From Latrodectus hesperus (taxonomy: Eukaryota; Arthropoda; Arachnida; Araneae; Theridiidae): a stretch of DNA of 64,000 bases. The position numbers and the translations under genes were made by a program. The stretch spans positions 70,100,109 to 70,164,108 of the forward strand of contig CM075853.1 of the NCBI GenBank assembly GCA_037975125.1. Direction: 5' to 3'. Under the pieces are notes generated by a model. It ran no database searches and was not told the origin of the DNA. It was given only the letters and a program-made list of their open reading frames with translations. This document shows, piece by piece, positions 12,001-55,828 of the stretch (position 1 is its first letter; each line of letters opens with the position of its first letter).

Positions 12001-15000
12001 CAAGTAGTTTAGTAAACTGTTTAAATGTCACTGCAAATAAAAGTATATAGCAATGGCAAAATGATATTATCTAAATTTGGTGAAGTAAAAAATTTTAATG
12101 TGCCAAATGTGACACAGGAGAACTATAGCTGCACTAATTTGTTCAAGTAAAAACATGTGCACCCATTGACCGACTCAATATCCTCATAAATCTAGGAATT
12201 ATCAATAGTCTCTCCAATGATGGGCCAGTAAACTATGCATGAATTTGCACAAAAGATTCATGATGATAATATACATATGCTAATGCTATATATTAATAAC
12301 AAAGCTGGTTTTACTTGTCGATCAACATCATTTTTTGTCCATTTATTTTGTACATAAAAGATAATTCAACTAAAATTTATAATTTTATGAAGATTTAGGA
12401 CCATTACTGGCATCCAACACAGAGGAAGGACCTGAATACTTTAATTGTTGAACCAATAACTAGAATAATAAAGGTAGAGAATTAACATATATGTACCATA
12501 ATTAAACTTTTATAAAACAAGCAATGTGACTTTTACAAAAAAATCAGATTTTATGCTCAGTTGAACAAATGGATGTTGGGATATATGACATGAAACATTT
12601 GAAATAAATTATTCTGTAACAATTGTTGAAGGGGAAGAAAATAGTATGTGAACTGTTTCTGTTCCACATTCTAAAAAGCTAATTTATTCAGACCTTACTA
12701 AAATTAAAAGAAAATAAGTTTGGATGTTTGATTGCCATATGAGATTCAAACTTTCAAATGCATTAAGAACAATTGAGTTTAAATATATTTTCGAATGTTA
12801 TGCATTTTATTTGTTTTAAATTAATTTTTCCTCCATTTGGTTTTATTCCCAGAAAGCCTTTTATCCACTTTATAAACTCTTTCAATTTATGAGATTTACA
12901 ACAAGAATATGTTTTAAAGTTGATTTCAAACCACGGAAAGAGTACTTAATATACGAAGAGTCAAGCCTATGAATTGCTGAACCAAAGTTCAGAGAACTAT
13001 ATAAACACAATGCAAGTTCACCTTTCGTTTAAAAACATCATTCAATGAGAAGCAGTAATATTTTTAATTAGTTTAACATCATTTTTCAAAATCGACTAGA
13101 TCCCATTATTCACAGCTACAAGAGAAGCATAATAAGAATTTCCAACTGTGGCAGAATATAATTTAACACCAGCTGCTAATTACACACGTCCATAATTTTA
13201 AGAAACACGTAGAAATCGAACATGAAAGGAAAAATGTCACCCGTAGAAATATCACACACATGATCAAGCATTCTATGCAAATTACAACAAGGCCATGCAT
13301 ACACCACAATGATGATAGCTAAAGAGAGGTGTACATAAGACCTGTGGCAAAAAGGGTAACATGTACACTAGTCTACACGGTGCTCAGGGCCCCAACAGTA
13401 TTAGTAGGATACAGAGGTTGTACACAGATGTCTTACATAGTAGAATTATTGGTTGTCTGGAATGCAGGTGTATATATATGGAAGCAGCCAAGGAACTCAG
13501 AATTACCCAAAATGTCATCTCAAGGCTATGGCAATAATTCCAAGATGATAAAAATGAAAATCGTTTACAGTATAGGCCAGACACCAAGTGCGAACACCAA
13601 ATGATAACAAGTATTTGACATTAATTGCCAAAAGAAACAGGGCTCAGGAAGGTATAAACCGTTTCAAGGCAAACTGTGTACAAACATTTGAGATCATGGT
13701 CTATATACTCCCAGACTTGTCAGATGTGTTTTACTTACAATAACTCACTTCACCAGCAGATAGCCTGGAGTAGTGAACATGCAATGTGGACATAATCACA
13801 GTGGGCTTGGGTTATGTTTTCTGAAAAGTAGAGGTTTAGCTTGTTGTTGATTCATGTTGAATATTCATGTAGAGAGCACCAGTTACCCAATACAACATCA
13901 TTAAAAGCAAACATTACAATGATTTTGGCTCATTTTTAAAGGCTTTATACTAGAATTCAAAACAGATCTGCCTGTTGAAATCGATACCATGACAAGCCAA
14001 ATTCATAGACACCTCATTCTGGAACAACATGTTTGTTTGTTTAGGAGTGCAGTGGCCACTAAATTTGGGTTTATGGAGGACAAAAACTGTTCTCACAGTT
14101 TGAGCATCATCAATGACAGCCTTCAATCAGAGGATATCTCCAGTATACAATGGGCAGCATTCTCTTCGAACTTGAATCCAATAGAGCACGTGTGACATCC
14201 TTAGGTGATAAAGAGCAAAGTATAAACCACCTTTTACTTCTGTATTGGACATTCAGAGAGCACTGCTTGCTGGGTGGAGTTCACTGCCCTATGTGCAGCT
14301 CAATAATGTGACTCTCAGCATGGTACAGATTGTATATTCTTCATATGGGAGACATACAATGTATTAACCATCATACCAACAACATATTGTTCAGTTGTTA
14401 TATAAATGATAATAGGTGAAGTGCTGTAATCATGAATTGTATGTTTATTATCATAAACACACCTGCTTAGAAGAAAGAAAATTTGGAGAGAAGCAAATGA
14501 AATTGAAAACTTTCATAAACTGCTTCATTAGAATTGATTCTCAATATGCTCTTAAAAAGAATATAGGATTCAAACTATGTTCTGAGTGAAGAAAATATGA
14601 GAAACATTAAATGGAAAAAAAAATCAAGTACATATTTTAATAGAAAATTTTATTTAATTTATGAAACTTTTGTTTTCAATATGCAAAGTAATACACTCAG
14701 GACAGAAATCATAAAATTTTCAGGGAAATACTTAGTATTTCAATCCAGTACGCAAACTTATCACTAAAGATTGTCCCTCCTTCCATCTCACCAATAAAAA
14801 TCTTTCTCATTATTTGGAATCATTTTATCACCAATAAACTACTGTAAAAAAATTATTATACTGATAAATTTAGTCATTATTACTAGTATAAAGATAAATA
14901 TCAAGAGTATTAATTAAGAGCATGACATAGTTAACAAATTATTTAACAATCATATTACTTATTAAGTTCTAAATTCTGACAGGCTTCCATGACTTTTAAA

Positions 15001-18000
15001 AAATTCATTGGAAGAACAGAATTTTTGCAATGCTTGAATAATAACGTTATATATGACAAAACATATCTAAGATTAATTCAACAATTATATTATTAACAAT
15101 AACATGGATAAAAATATTCAAATAAAATATTAAAATATATATCACTGTTAAATAAATAACTTACAAAAACTATCCTTAGTAAAACAAAACTGTACAAGAT
15201 ACTAACTTGCATTTTTAAATTTGTTACTTCGGCAGAAGGCTTATCCCATAGTTCTTCGGGTATACCTAATTCAACTTTAACACCTTTATCACTGAAATAT
15301 TAAAAATCAAGAAAAACTATGAAAAAATACATTTCATAGAAATTAAAAGTAATAGTAATATAAACTCTTATAAAAAAAATAGTTTGTTTAAAACAGAAAA
15401 ATTAAAAAATTCATGAATTTTAGGTGAAATATCTTAAAAGTTTTTCATAGAATGAAATTTTGCTCAGTAAAAATACTTCTGACAAAAATAAATAAAACAT
15501 TTTTCACTGGATATGTATGCAAATAGCTTTACTTTTATATTCATTAGAAGTCAAACACATAAATTATATCTATCAACATTTAAAATGGAAAAATTTACAC
15601 ACCACGTGAAATTTTGCAGATTTTAAAAATATGATAAACACATATCAGTGAATAAATTATAATAACTGTATATAAAGATTGTATTTATAAGAAATATTGT
15701 ATTTAAAGCAAATGCATCTACAAGAAATATTTAATACAATTTTATTTATCTATTCAATTAAAAAATTATTCCATTTTTATGAAGTTCATGTCAATCAGCA
15801 ATAAACATTTATAATAAGAATGATTATATTTAAGAATACAAATAAATAATATGAATCAAGGTGCATGAATAAAAGTAAAAACTACAGCTTTTGCAGAGCT
15901 CCAGTTTTCAACACATATTAACATATTTTCATTTGACAAATGATTCATCAACAAGTATAAGTTGAATCCAACATAAAAATTAAAAGATCAGACAAGTGTA
16001 AAAAAAATACATAAGTTTCATAAAAATAACGTATTTTATGTTTAAATAAGCCTTGCAAATGATAGAAAATGGGCTACAAAGTTGGTTTAGGCAATGAGAT
16101 ATCAAATATATGTATGTTTCTATAATATTTATATTTATTTCAAAAATGTCTAAAGTAGGGTAAAATGAAAAGTAATACATAAATATGATTTTATAGACAT
16201 ACTTCATAAAAAATATAAATATTTTACTCATCCTTTAACCTCAGTTAATTGCACTTTGCATTGAGGTTGATTCAAACAGATCTTTATCATAATAAATGTT
16301 TTTTTCAGTAGAATTTATTATATTTTTAATTATAATGAATATTTTAAAATTTATTTGGCATCAAATTATCGGCAGTATAAATTTTCGACTATTCGCCAGA
16401 AAAATTGCTGGGAATTATGCGACGGTTTTGTTTTGCTCGAATAAAAGGGCTTGTGGATTATAAACAGAAAAATACGGTAAATAACTTTGTGTTAATTCTT
16501 AAACATAATTGAACATATAGTAAACAGATTCTCTAAATTGATAGAGAAAATTTATTCAAAATCTTATAATGAAATTTAAACAGTCATGGATTAAATAAAA
16601 TTGCTCCAAAGGCCTTATTCACAGATCATAAACAGCAGTCTCTAAATGCTGCATTAAAATATTTTAAATTATTACAGCAGTTTCAATGAATATAATAAAT
16701 TTAATCTTTTCCCCCTATAAAATATATAACAGTGTGATTCATAGAAAATGTGCTTATAGGTATTATCAGCATTTTATGCTATTTAATAACAATTATTATT
16801 GAAATGCTACTGATATAGTACATACCTGTGATACACATAAATGTTTCACACTGTTTTTATAAAATACTGAAATTGAAAAAGTATTTTTCCAACTTACACT
16901 AAATCATGTAAAACTTTAAATGTTGTACTCATGCCTTTGGCAAATCTAGTACTGTCTTTTCTTTCTTTATGTATATTATAATCAAGAAGTCGCTCACAAA
17001 TACCCTCTAAAGACTCAACTAGTCGAAGTTCACTGGAAAACAAAATTTATATATAAACATACATGCATGATAAACATACAACTACTAATATATTCTAAAA
17101 AGAAAAAAGCATAGATAATTTTAAAACTGTATAAATATAGTAAAAATAAATTTAATAAACAGTGGATATTTTAGATATAAAAATGAATAAAATATCAAAC
17201 ACATTCATGAACAATAAAATGAATATTCAAAAACAAACATGAAACTATTTTATTCATCCCACAGCTCTTTCTTTATAAATAATTATTAAATTTTATTTAA
17301 AAAAGTTAATTAATGAACATTGTTTAAAAAGCACACACAAAATAAAATTCATAATTAAAAACAATTCTTACTTCCATTATACTGAGAAAATATTAGTTAA
17401 ATAATCACTTTATTTCTAACTCAAAACTAAATTTTTAAAAATACATTTATTATGCAAGAAAGAATTTTACTGTTGTTTTTTACCAAAAATTACCCTAATC
17501 TTGTTAGCAATTCATTCTAATAAACAAATTACATCTGAATCCAGATTTAAAAAAATCCTAAAATGAAATTTGTTTCTTTGTTGATGGACATCAATGAATA
17601 TCTTATCATCACTCAATTCAACAGATATATAAATATATTTTTTGTCATTCTTCAGTTATAGAGGACTTTTAATAAAGAACACTGGTTACAAAATGACTTA
17701 GATATGTATTTATTACATCATTCCAAGCATATATTCACAAGAGCACTGTAACTAGAATATCACTTTCATTAGAAAATTTCAAGATGTATGATCACTTTTT
17801 TCAAAAGTATCTTTCGTTATTTTCACTTGAAGCCATTGATTACACTTAAGTGCATGCAAAGACAAGTTAGATTAGGAGGGGAAGATTCTGCACAGATTGT
17901 TTAAAAGAATTAGGAGTGAATGATATAAGGGGTTGTTATCCATTCATAACTCGAAGTCAATAGACAAAAATCACACTAAGATTAATAAAAAAAATATTTT

Positions 18001-19822
18001 TCCTTAATTTTGATATTAGAAATGGAATTACTTATTTTCATTAAACTAAATTATTAATACTTAATGTTGCAATTAGTTATTCACAATTCAATGTTTTTCT
18101 AATAATAGCGTCGATCCAAGTTTCTCTACAGTAAAATTAAAAAGTTAATAAAACAAATAAAAAGGAACAAAAAACTGCATGAAAGCAAGTTCATAAAAAA
18201 TATTTTTTAAATTTAGTACAGAAATGGGAATTATCATTGTATATATGAAACCATTTTGAGGATCAGTCAATTGTTCACAGCAATACGAATGTTTATAAAA
18301 ACAAGTGCCTTTTATTTCTTAATTTGCCATTTATAATACAATTTATAATTTTTTAAGATATTTTAGAGAGTTTTACAGTACTTATATTTTTTAATAAACA
18401 TGTCATAATATTCTTTAAAATATATGGATATCAACTATTAATTTTATATATGAATAAAAATTACATTATGCTTACGATTTAGCATATTTTTTCTTCTTTC
18501 GTGCTGCTGGATCCAACTCATATCCTATTTCGATTACATCATGTGTTTTACCAGTTTCTGAAAGTCTACTTTCTAACTCAACAACTAAGTATTTACAAAC
18601 TGAAAATAAATAAAATTTAATGAAAATAATATAAATTGTATATTCATTTACTAAAATAATCACACTCAAGCTTATAATTCTAAATTGATCTATCAATTCA
18701 TTTCTGTTTAGATTATTGTCAAATAATTTTAAAATAGCAATACTGTAATATAATAACTAAATGCATATTAAAAACTGAATACATTAGCTACAATTCCTAG
18801 ATGATCTAAACTTTTTATAATATAATATAACTTTTTATTATTATTCATTTCATTATAATTTTACCTATATATAGTAATAATTAATTAATCTTAATTAATA
18901 ATTAACACTTAAAAAGATTTATCATGTTAAAAAATTCTTCAAGAAAAAAAAATCCTCTAAAACTGGAAGAAGAAAACACTTATTACATTTAGGTAATCAA
19001 TTGTTCTTTGTTTAATTGAAATGAAAAGAAGTGTATTAGAAAGAGTATTTCATGAAAAAACATTATCTTTGAAAACAAAACAGATGTTTTTTTTAAATAA
19101 TAATCAAAAATTAAGCAAATTTTTATCAGTATGCCTTAGTTAAATTCCTATTAATTTTAATAACTAATCAATATATTCATGAGGAGAAAAGAACATTTTT
19201 ATTTTCATGTTAATATTTGTAATATTATTAACAAAATAAAACTTTTCCCACATCTATGTTTCCCAGCAATTTTTATAATTTTAAAAAAGCACAAATTAAA
19301 ACAATCCGATATGGAGTTTATTTCACATTTCAGTATCCTAAATTTTTTCCTTCATTATAGAAACTAATAACCTAGAGCTGACTATATAATTAAAGTATCC
19401 TAGTTGTTCAAAGATTTTTTATAAATATATTAACAAATTTAAAATTATTCCATAATTATATATACTTTTCAAAACAATTAAATATAACTATTACAAAATA
19501 ATTTCATGGCTTACAATTAAAATTTCATAATTTTAAAAATTATATCCACACATTTAATAACCGGTTTTATAATAGAAGAAAAACTATTGCATACATCACA
19601 ATTGTAAGAACATGCAGCCTAATTAAATGATAATATAAAATTAAGCGTATTTTTGTATATGACAATTTTTTTTCTCCGTTTCTTACCCTCACAATCTTTG
19701 GCATATTTAACACCATACATTTCTTCTTCCGGTGTCTCTGCTTCATCTTCATTTCCGTAAGATAACTGACAAATTAATAAAATAGAAAGTGCTATAATTT
19801 TAAAACTGCAATAAGCATCCAT
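9042..19822 (-). CDS. CNPY3/4-like: Canopy family ER protein (CNPY3/4-like), six exons, 247 aa
   Basis: The CDS joins six minus-strand exons: 19822-19687, 18599-18476, 17032-16898, 15291-15207, 11645-11528 and 9187-9042. All introns are GT-AG and the phases match (744 bases including the stop). Residues 1-23 form a signal peptide ([16 protein letters not shown], then CQLSYG), and an acidic stretch follows. Six mature cysteines (44, 47, 99, 161, 189, 201) match the saposin-like canopy fold (TLR4 regulator/MSAP family), including the motif [11 protein letters not shown]. The C-terminus is Pro-rich, then Lys/Glu-rich, and ends KEEL, a KDEL-type ER-retention signal. In vertebrates CNPY3 works with the chaperone gp96 in folding of Toll-like receptors; an equivalent role here is inference. 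The length is normal for the family. The first in-frame ATG is at 19822; an upstream in-frame GTG is not a plausible start. CNPY3 and CNPY4 cannot be told apart by eye. The gene is divergent from PrimPol. Confidence 0.93.
10146..10215 (+). mobile_element. Possible Tc1-like transposase fragment
   Basis: The plus strand encodes [16 protein letters not shown], which resembles the F-S-D-E-(S/T)-K-x-x-I-F-x-S block around the first catalytic Asp of Tc1-like transposases. Only this block is recognisable, so chance similarity cannot be excluded. Confidence 0.35.
10665..10712 (-). repeat. 3' fragment of the tRNA-derived SINE
   Basis: On the minus strand the segment TAATTAGCCCTCGTGTGCAA and the following AAAATGACCATTG are essentially identical to the 3' end of the intact SINE at 28275-28440. 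The tRNA-like head is absent. The high identity over 45-50 bases is unlikely by chance. Confidence 0.85.
11646..15206 (-). other. Canopy intron 4
   Basis: The largest canopy intron, 3.56 kb. It contains the plus-strand Tc1-like relic at 13420-14367, antisense to the gene. No other feature was recognised. Confidence 0.8.
13420..14367 (+). mobile_element. Decayed Tc1-like transposase relic
   Basis: Plus-strand reading, broken by stops and frameshifts, gives the full order of a Tc1 transposase. RIIGCLE and [17 protein letters not shown] form the HTH DNA-binding part. WVMFSEK.RFSL corresponds to the FSDESRFSL block. [15 protein letters not shown] is next, then [22 protein letters not shown], and last a tail [10 protein letters not shown]...GRHTMY before TAA at 14365-14367. 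The catalytic FSDE motif is mutated to FSEK. No terminal repeats could be paired. It is inactive. Confidence 0.82.
15292..16897 (-). other. Canopy intron 3
   Basis: 1.6-kb intron. It carries the repeat fragment at 16370-16480; the rest is A+T-rich without a recognised feature. Confidence 0.8.
16370..16480 (-). repeat. Fragment of a CCGTATTTTT-ended dispersed repeat
   Basis: On the minus strand this begins TACCGTATTTTTCTG, followed by TTTATAATCCAC. A related start occurs at 39148 on the plus strand (TACCATATTTTCCTG then CACATAATCCAC). The pattern resembles a widespread animal DNA-element end (ACCGTATTTTTC...TATAA...CGCAC), and the block is GC-richer than its surroundings. Family assignment is tentative. 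Confidence 0.45.
17033..18475 (-). other. Canopy intron 2
   Basis: 1.4-kb intron, A+T-rich; no repeat or RNA gene recognised. Confidence 0.8.
18600..19686 (-). other. Canopy intron 1
   Basis: 1.1-kb intron. The donor is gtaaga after the split Val codon. No internal feature recognised. Confidence 0.8.
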
Positions 19823-20470
19823 ACTGATGAATCTTTTGGTTTCATGCGGGTCCACGTTTTTATCAGGAGAAATTTTCGCGGTGCAAATTACGTAGTCTTA
19901 AACGACTGGTTGTAGATAAAAAGAGATTAAATATCAGTATTAGTTTCATGCCATCGTAAGGATATGTGGAATTCAATTTTAGACACGCTAGAATTTTTAA
20001 ACTATGAGTACTAACTCTCATAAGAAATCATTGAAAAATAAACATATTAAATGGATTATAATTTCATAGAAATTATTTTAAGAATTAGTCTTCGTTTGTA
20101 AACATAATAACATATGTCAACAATTTTCATTTTAATTTTTCTAGTCAAAGTTACGGTTAAATTTTATTGTGCTGATTTACATTTCTTTTACATTTAAGAC
20201 ATTTTAGCTTGAAATTCGAACTTTGTAATATCTTCTTTACTTTTCATAATACATGAATAGACACTAAATAAGCAGAATTTTATCAAACTCATATATTATT
20301 TCTTATATACAATAATCCAAATTATATTTAAAAAATTACCATCCATATAATCGTTTTGGATTTCGTCATTTATTTGTTTATTTATATTTTGAGATTTTTA
20401 GCGGGAATATTTAGATTGTGTGCTAATATTTCGTTTGCAAATATTTCTCTATTTGTTAAAGTTTTTATTT
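19823..20470. promoter_or_regulatory. Candidate bidirectional promoter between canopy and PrimPol
   Basis: This interval of about 650 bp separates two divergent start codons, so it should hold both 5' UTRs and both promoters. It is A+T-rich. Slightly higher GC and a few CpGs occur beside the canopy start, around 19830-19910. No TATA box or initiator could be assigned confidently. Confidence 0.5.
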
Positions 20471-51440
<30,970 letters not shown>

Positions 51441-51603
51441 ATCAGTTTTAAAAAGGATTTTATTCAAGAATATTTTTGTATACAACCCAAGTAAAAAAAA
51501 ACTTAGTAGAGTTTTAAAATAACAAAAATAGTTACTGTCTTATATTTTTGATAGTATAGCATATCTATCTTATATTTTTTTCTTGTTAACTAATTTATTT
51601 GGA

Positions 51604-51619
51604 AATAAATTTTAATAAA
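51604..51619 (+). terminator. Candidate poly(A) signals of PrimPol
   Basis: Two AATAAA hexamers, at 51604-51609 and 51614-51619, lie about 165-180 bases after the PrimPol stop codon and imply a short 3' UTR. Chance occurrence is possible at this base composition. Confidence 0.45.
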
Positions 51620-52109
51620 ATTTAACTTGACTAAATATCAAGTAAATTTACTTCTATTGTAAAGGAACACAAACTCTCAATTTTTTATTCAATGTAAAAT
51701 ATGCTTGTGAGTACTTGCATAATCTTAAAAAATAAATCATGAAATTTTTAATGATTTTCATAAATTTTATGTATTGTATTATGAATTAGTTATTTAATTT
51801 GTAAATGAAACTTCACTTATGTTTACAAAAGTTATATGTTAAACTTAAGCTCCATCATGATTTTATTCTTTATATATATTTTTTAATACAAATAAAAAAG
51901 TACAATTTTTTTTTGTTATGATCCTTAAGTTTTCCTTCATTGTTTACATTTTATAAAATTTTTCATGAAAAATAATTTCTTAACTTTTAACATATTTATT
52001 TTTTTAATATGTTTAACTTAATTAAATAATAAATTTACATATTTTTATGATCCTTTTAACTTTTTATTTAAATAAAATATACTTTTATTATTATTTAAAC
52101 CTTAACAAA

Positions 52110-52112
<3 letters not shown>

Positions 52113-52151
<39 letters not shown>

Positions 52152-52162
52152 CACACACACAC
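52113..52162. repeat. (TA)n then (CA)n compound microsatellite
   Basis: About 37 bases of TA repeats followed by a short CCACACACACAC run. Confidence 0.95.
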
Positions 52163-54966
52163 TTATGGCTTTTCGAATGGTCAAGACAATATCCAAAACT
52201 AAACCACTGCACACCAAAACCATACAAAAGCATAAATAAGATACCAATATATATATACAAGACCATAACTATAAAATTGAAGATAAACAGTCTATATGTA
52301 AACATAAATGCAGAGAAAATGTCAAATGTTCCTAAGCAAATATAGGTAATTTTTTAATTCCAAACCAAGTAAAATCATAAAAATTAAATAATTAAGTGTA
52401 AACATTATCAATTTCAATGCTTTTATTAAACCATTTATGTATTATTTTTTATCTTCAATTTTTTATTTGTGGTATTATATATTTTGCTATCTTATATGTG
52501 GCTTTCAGGTATGATGGCTTAGTTTTGACTGTTTATAATATGTTTAATCTATAATAATATGTTTATCTTAGCCATTGTAGAACTTGAATTAATACTTGTG
52601 CCAATTCAGTCAACACCACTTCATAAAGCTGCCATATAAATGGTACATTATTCCATTTTTTATTTTATTCTGTGTATTAAATTGAATCAATTTAATTAGC
52701 ACTTTTGATGTTCTCCTTTTAATGTTTGTTTTTATAATATATATTTCAAGCATAAAGAAAATTTGAGTACATATACTCTTCTTTGGCTATATGTAATATA
52801 ATTCTACTTTAGCTTTTCTTTTTTCCCTTAGTGATTACCGATTTTGTACTTTATTTGCATGTTTACTGTTCTTCCCTATAATCTTGTATTGCATGTAATA
52901 TTTTTGATTTGTTTAGTATATAATCTCTGTGTGATCATTATTATTAGGTGGTTTTTCTTATATTTGATTGTATTAAACAATTGTGTAAACTTTTATTCTC
53001 AGTGTGAGTTTTTTTTTTTTTCCTCAATGATCTAGTCTTTAGTTATGAAAGAGATTAAAATGCAACAAAGATGGATAAAACTTGTCAAACTAAAAAGATT
53101 AATTTAGTATGTAGACTTGTAAATAAATGTTGAGATTTTTTATGCTTTATCTGTAAATGTTTTTTTTTTTTATGAAACAAAACTATGTATGTACAAAAAA
53201 TGTTATTTTAGATATGATTATTTTTCTTTGCTTGCTTGTAAATATATTTAATATATTTTAACGCTCTTTATTTATTTTTTAATTTGTTTTGTAATATATT
53301 TTTTATTAATGATCATTATTCTATTTGCAATTCTTAGAACTTATCAGAACATTTATATGTTTAAAAATATTTTTTATTAGAATGGTTGTTGCAATTTTTC
53401 TCAAAGTTTAAGCATACCATATGTACATATCTATATTTAAAAATTCACCATCTAAACAAAGTAAGGTTATTTTATATAATATTTAATATTATTTAAAAAA
53501 TATCAACATTTTTAATCAAAGCTTATTCTTATGGTTTTTTTGCTACTTATGTTTTATCTTGTCAAATAATTCTGTGAAAAATGTCTCCAAATGTGATCTA
53601 ATGTCAAATGTTATAATTTAGTGACTGCATTCCTGTTTTGTCTTTTTTATTATATTTGAATTTATTTTTTTACTTTTTCACTATATTTAAGTTTACATTT
53701 TGTATTTTTTATTTGTAACACAAGCAAGACTAAAAAATTGGAATATGAATTAGAAATAAAGATCTTATTTAATAGTTTCAATATAATGTCTGTTAATTGT
53801 TCCGATTTTTCCCTTCACTTACATTTTTTAATAAAAATGTTCAATGGTATAATACATAAATCTTTTATATTGATTTCTCTTAATAATACTTACAAACATT
53901 TTTTTTTCTTTTGCAATGCAAATAATTAATATTTCAAATGACTTTTTTAGTCAGAAATTTGAATATAAGAACTAATATCGGATAAGTTATTCTCTGTGCT
54001 ATGACATGTATATCTGCCATTATATTTTAAGCATTTTATCCAATTTAATTTTCTCATCTTCTCTTAACAATTAAAATAAGAAAAATTATGTATAGAATGA
54101 AATAGTACCGTACAGATTAATTTTCTCATTTTTTTTAGAAAATAAACCAGTTTTTGTTCTCTTTGTCATAAATTTCATTGAAACTCTGGGTTTTGACAGT
54201 TCTTAATGGTAAAATTGTAATTAAAAAATAATAAGCAAGCATAAAAATTATGTTCGTGTATTACACTAAAAGATTGTATTAGTATAATAGGCAATAAAAT
54301 TTCAGGTTTATATTTCTGTGGGAAAATGTTTCATAAAACGAAACAAAAATTTTCCAGTATTAAAAGTTTAAGAAAGGCAGACTCAATAATGAATAAATTT
54401 TTGATAAGAAAATGTTTTGTAGATTATGCAAAAGTTGTAATTAATATAAATTTAATTAGAAAATACATTGAATAAATGAATAAAATTATTATGTAAATAA
54501 GTGTAAAAATATATTCAGGTATGATAATTACTTATATGATAGAATTGAGAAAATGAATATAAAATTTTTAGTGAAATCATTCAGTGGTAGGAATTTATTA
54601 CCATTGAAATTTTTATGTTGCATTAAAAAATATGACTAAAGAACTGACAAAATCGTGTGCATTTTGCTTTTAAATTTTACACATGCATATTCATTTCAAA
54701 ATCCTCAAAGAAAGCTGTATAAAAATATTCATCCAATTTGTAAATTATGAAGTTTGTAATTTTAATAGAGAGTCGTTTTTGGATTGTACTGAAAAATTAA
54801 CGATGGCTTATAAACAGCATGCTGATTATACTATTATGAAATTAAAGTTCTGAAGTTAATATATTGCAAAGGTAAAAAATACTCTTGCAACCCTACACGT
54901 GTTCTTGATATTTGACTTTAAAAAATTTTTTTTTATTACATGAGTATTAGACTTATTTTTATGAGC

Positions 54967-54999
54967 TGTACAATATTTACTGTTTAACAATATTGTACA
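54967..54999. repeat. Perfect hairpin, 11-bp arms
   Basis: TGTACAATATT (54967-54977) is complementary to 54989-54999. Confidence 0.88.
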
Positions 55000-55561
55000 A
55001 GTCAAAGATAAGTTCTTAAGATTATCATCATAAAGATAGTTAATTAAAGCATTAATTTTTTAAACAGGTATAAATTTATCTTTATATATGTTTAAAACTT
55101 TTATGCTTTTGCCAAAAGATTCGATAAGTTAATTTTATTACTTTTGAGCATGTCGCTTATTTTGGTATTTATAATTTATCTCTTGCCAATTTGTAAGAAA
55201 CATTATGAATAACAAATTCAGTTAAAATTTTTTATAGAAGTAATGGATATTAAAAGTATTAATAAACAAAATATATCATAACTTTAAAAAAATTATTTAT
55301 AAAAATTTTGAACCCAATAACTTTGTGTTACAGTATATAAAAATTACTTTTGAAGTTTACAAAATTGCGCACCAATTTTTTTATGCATTTGTTAATGTGA
55401 AGAAATTATTACCGAACAAAGTAGTTTAGTGAATATTTTGAAGAAAATATTTAAAATAAATGATTTGCATTCATTATTATGAAAATACAATGACCATAGC
55501 TTTCATTTATAGAAGCTGCATCTATAAAATAAAGATGCAAACCCTAATTTCTAAACTAAAA

Positions 55562-55828
55562 CTTTGGAGCACGACAGCGCCCATGGAGCCAAAACCAGTG
55601 CTATCAACTACTACTATCTCTTTCCTTGACCAAGGGCCTCGGGTGCGAAGCATGTGTCCCGGTTAGATGGTGAGCCTAACGCGAAATCTCCAGTGTTTAG
55701 TTCCCAAACATGCTTGGTACTCTGTTTTATCGACCCACTGAAGAAATAAAAGACTAAGTCGACCTTGCCCAGCCCGATGATCGAACCTCTGACCTGTGTC
55801 TTGGAAGCGCTATCACTACCAATCTTCC
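55562..55828 (-). repeat. tRNA-derived SINE of a second family (Ceph-like core)
   Basis: On the minus strand a tRNA-like head (TTGGTAGTGATAGCGCTTCC, and B box GGTTCGATCAT) is followed by GGTCGACTTAGTCTTTTATT, then GGGTCGATAAAACAGAGTAC and a GC-rich 3' body ending near GGCGCTGTCGTGCTCC. The GTCGAC...GTCGATAAAA...AGTACCA arrangement resembles the Ceph-type conserved domain known from cephalopod SINEs; that comparison is from memory. The block is clearly GC-richer than its surroundings. Target duplications were not found. Confidence 0.78.

Larger units (their letters stand above)
51441..55561. other. Downstream of PrimPol, no gene
   Basis: The PrimPol 3' UTR occupies the first 200 or so bases. 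The rest is A+T-rich with a (TA)n/(CA)n array at 52113-52162 and a hairpin at 54967-54999. Open frames are short, low-complexity and unlike any family. Confidence 0.6.

Noticed and set aside
12130..12180. Possible further SINE 3' fragment (CATGTGCACCCATTGACC)
   Set aside because: The similarity covers only a few words and no neighbouring SINE sequence supports it.
19823..19855. Eleven extra N-terminal residues for canopy
   Set aside because: The upstream in-frame codon is GTG, not ATG, and would put charged residues before a good signal peptide.
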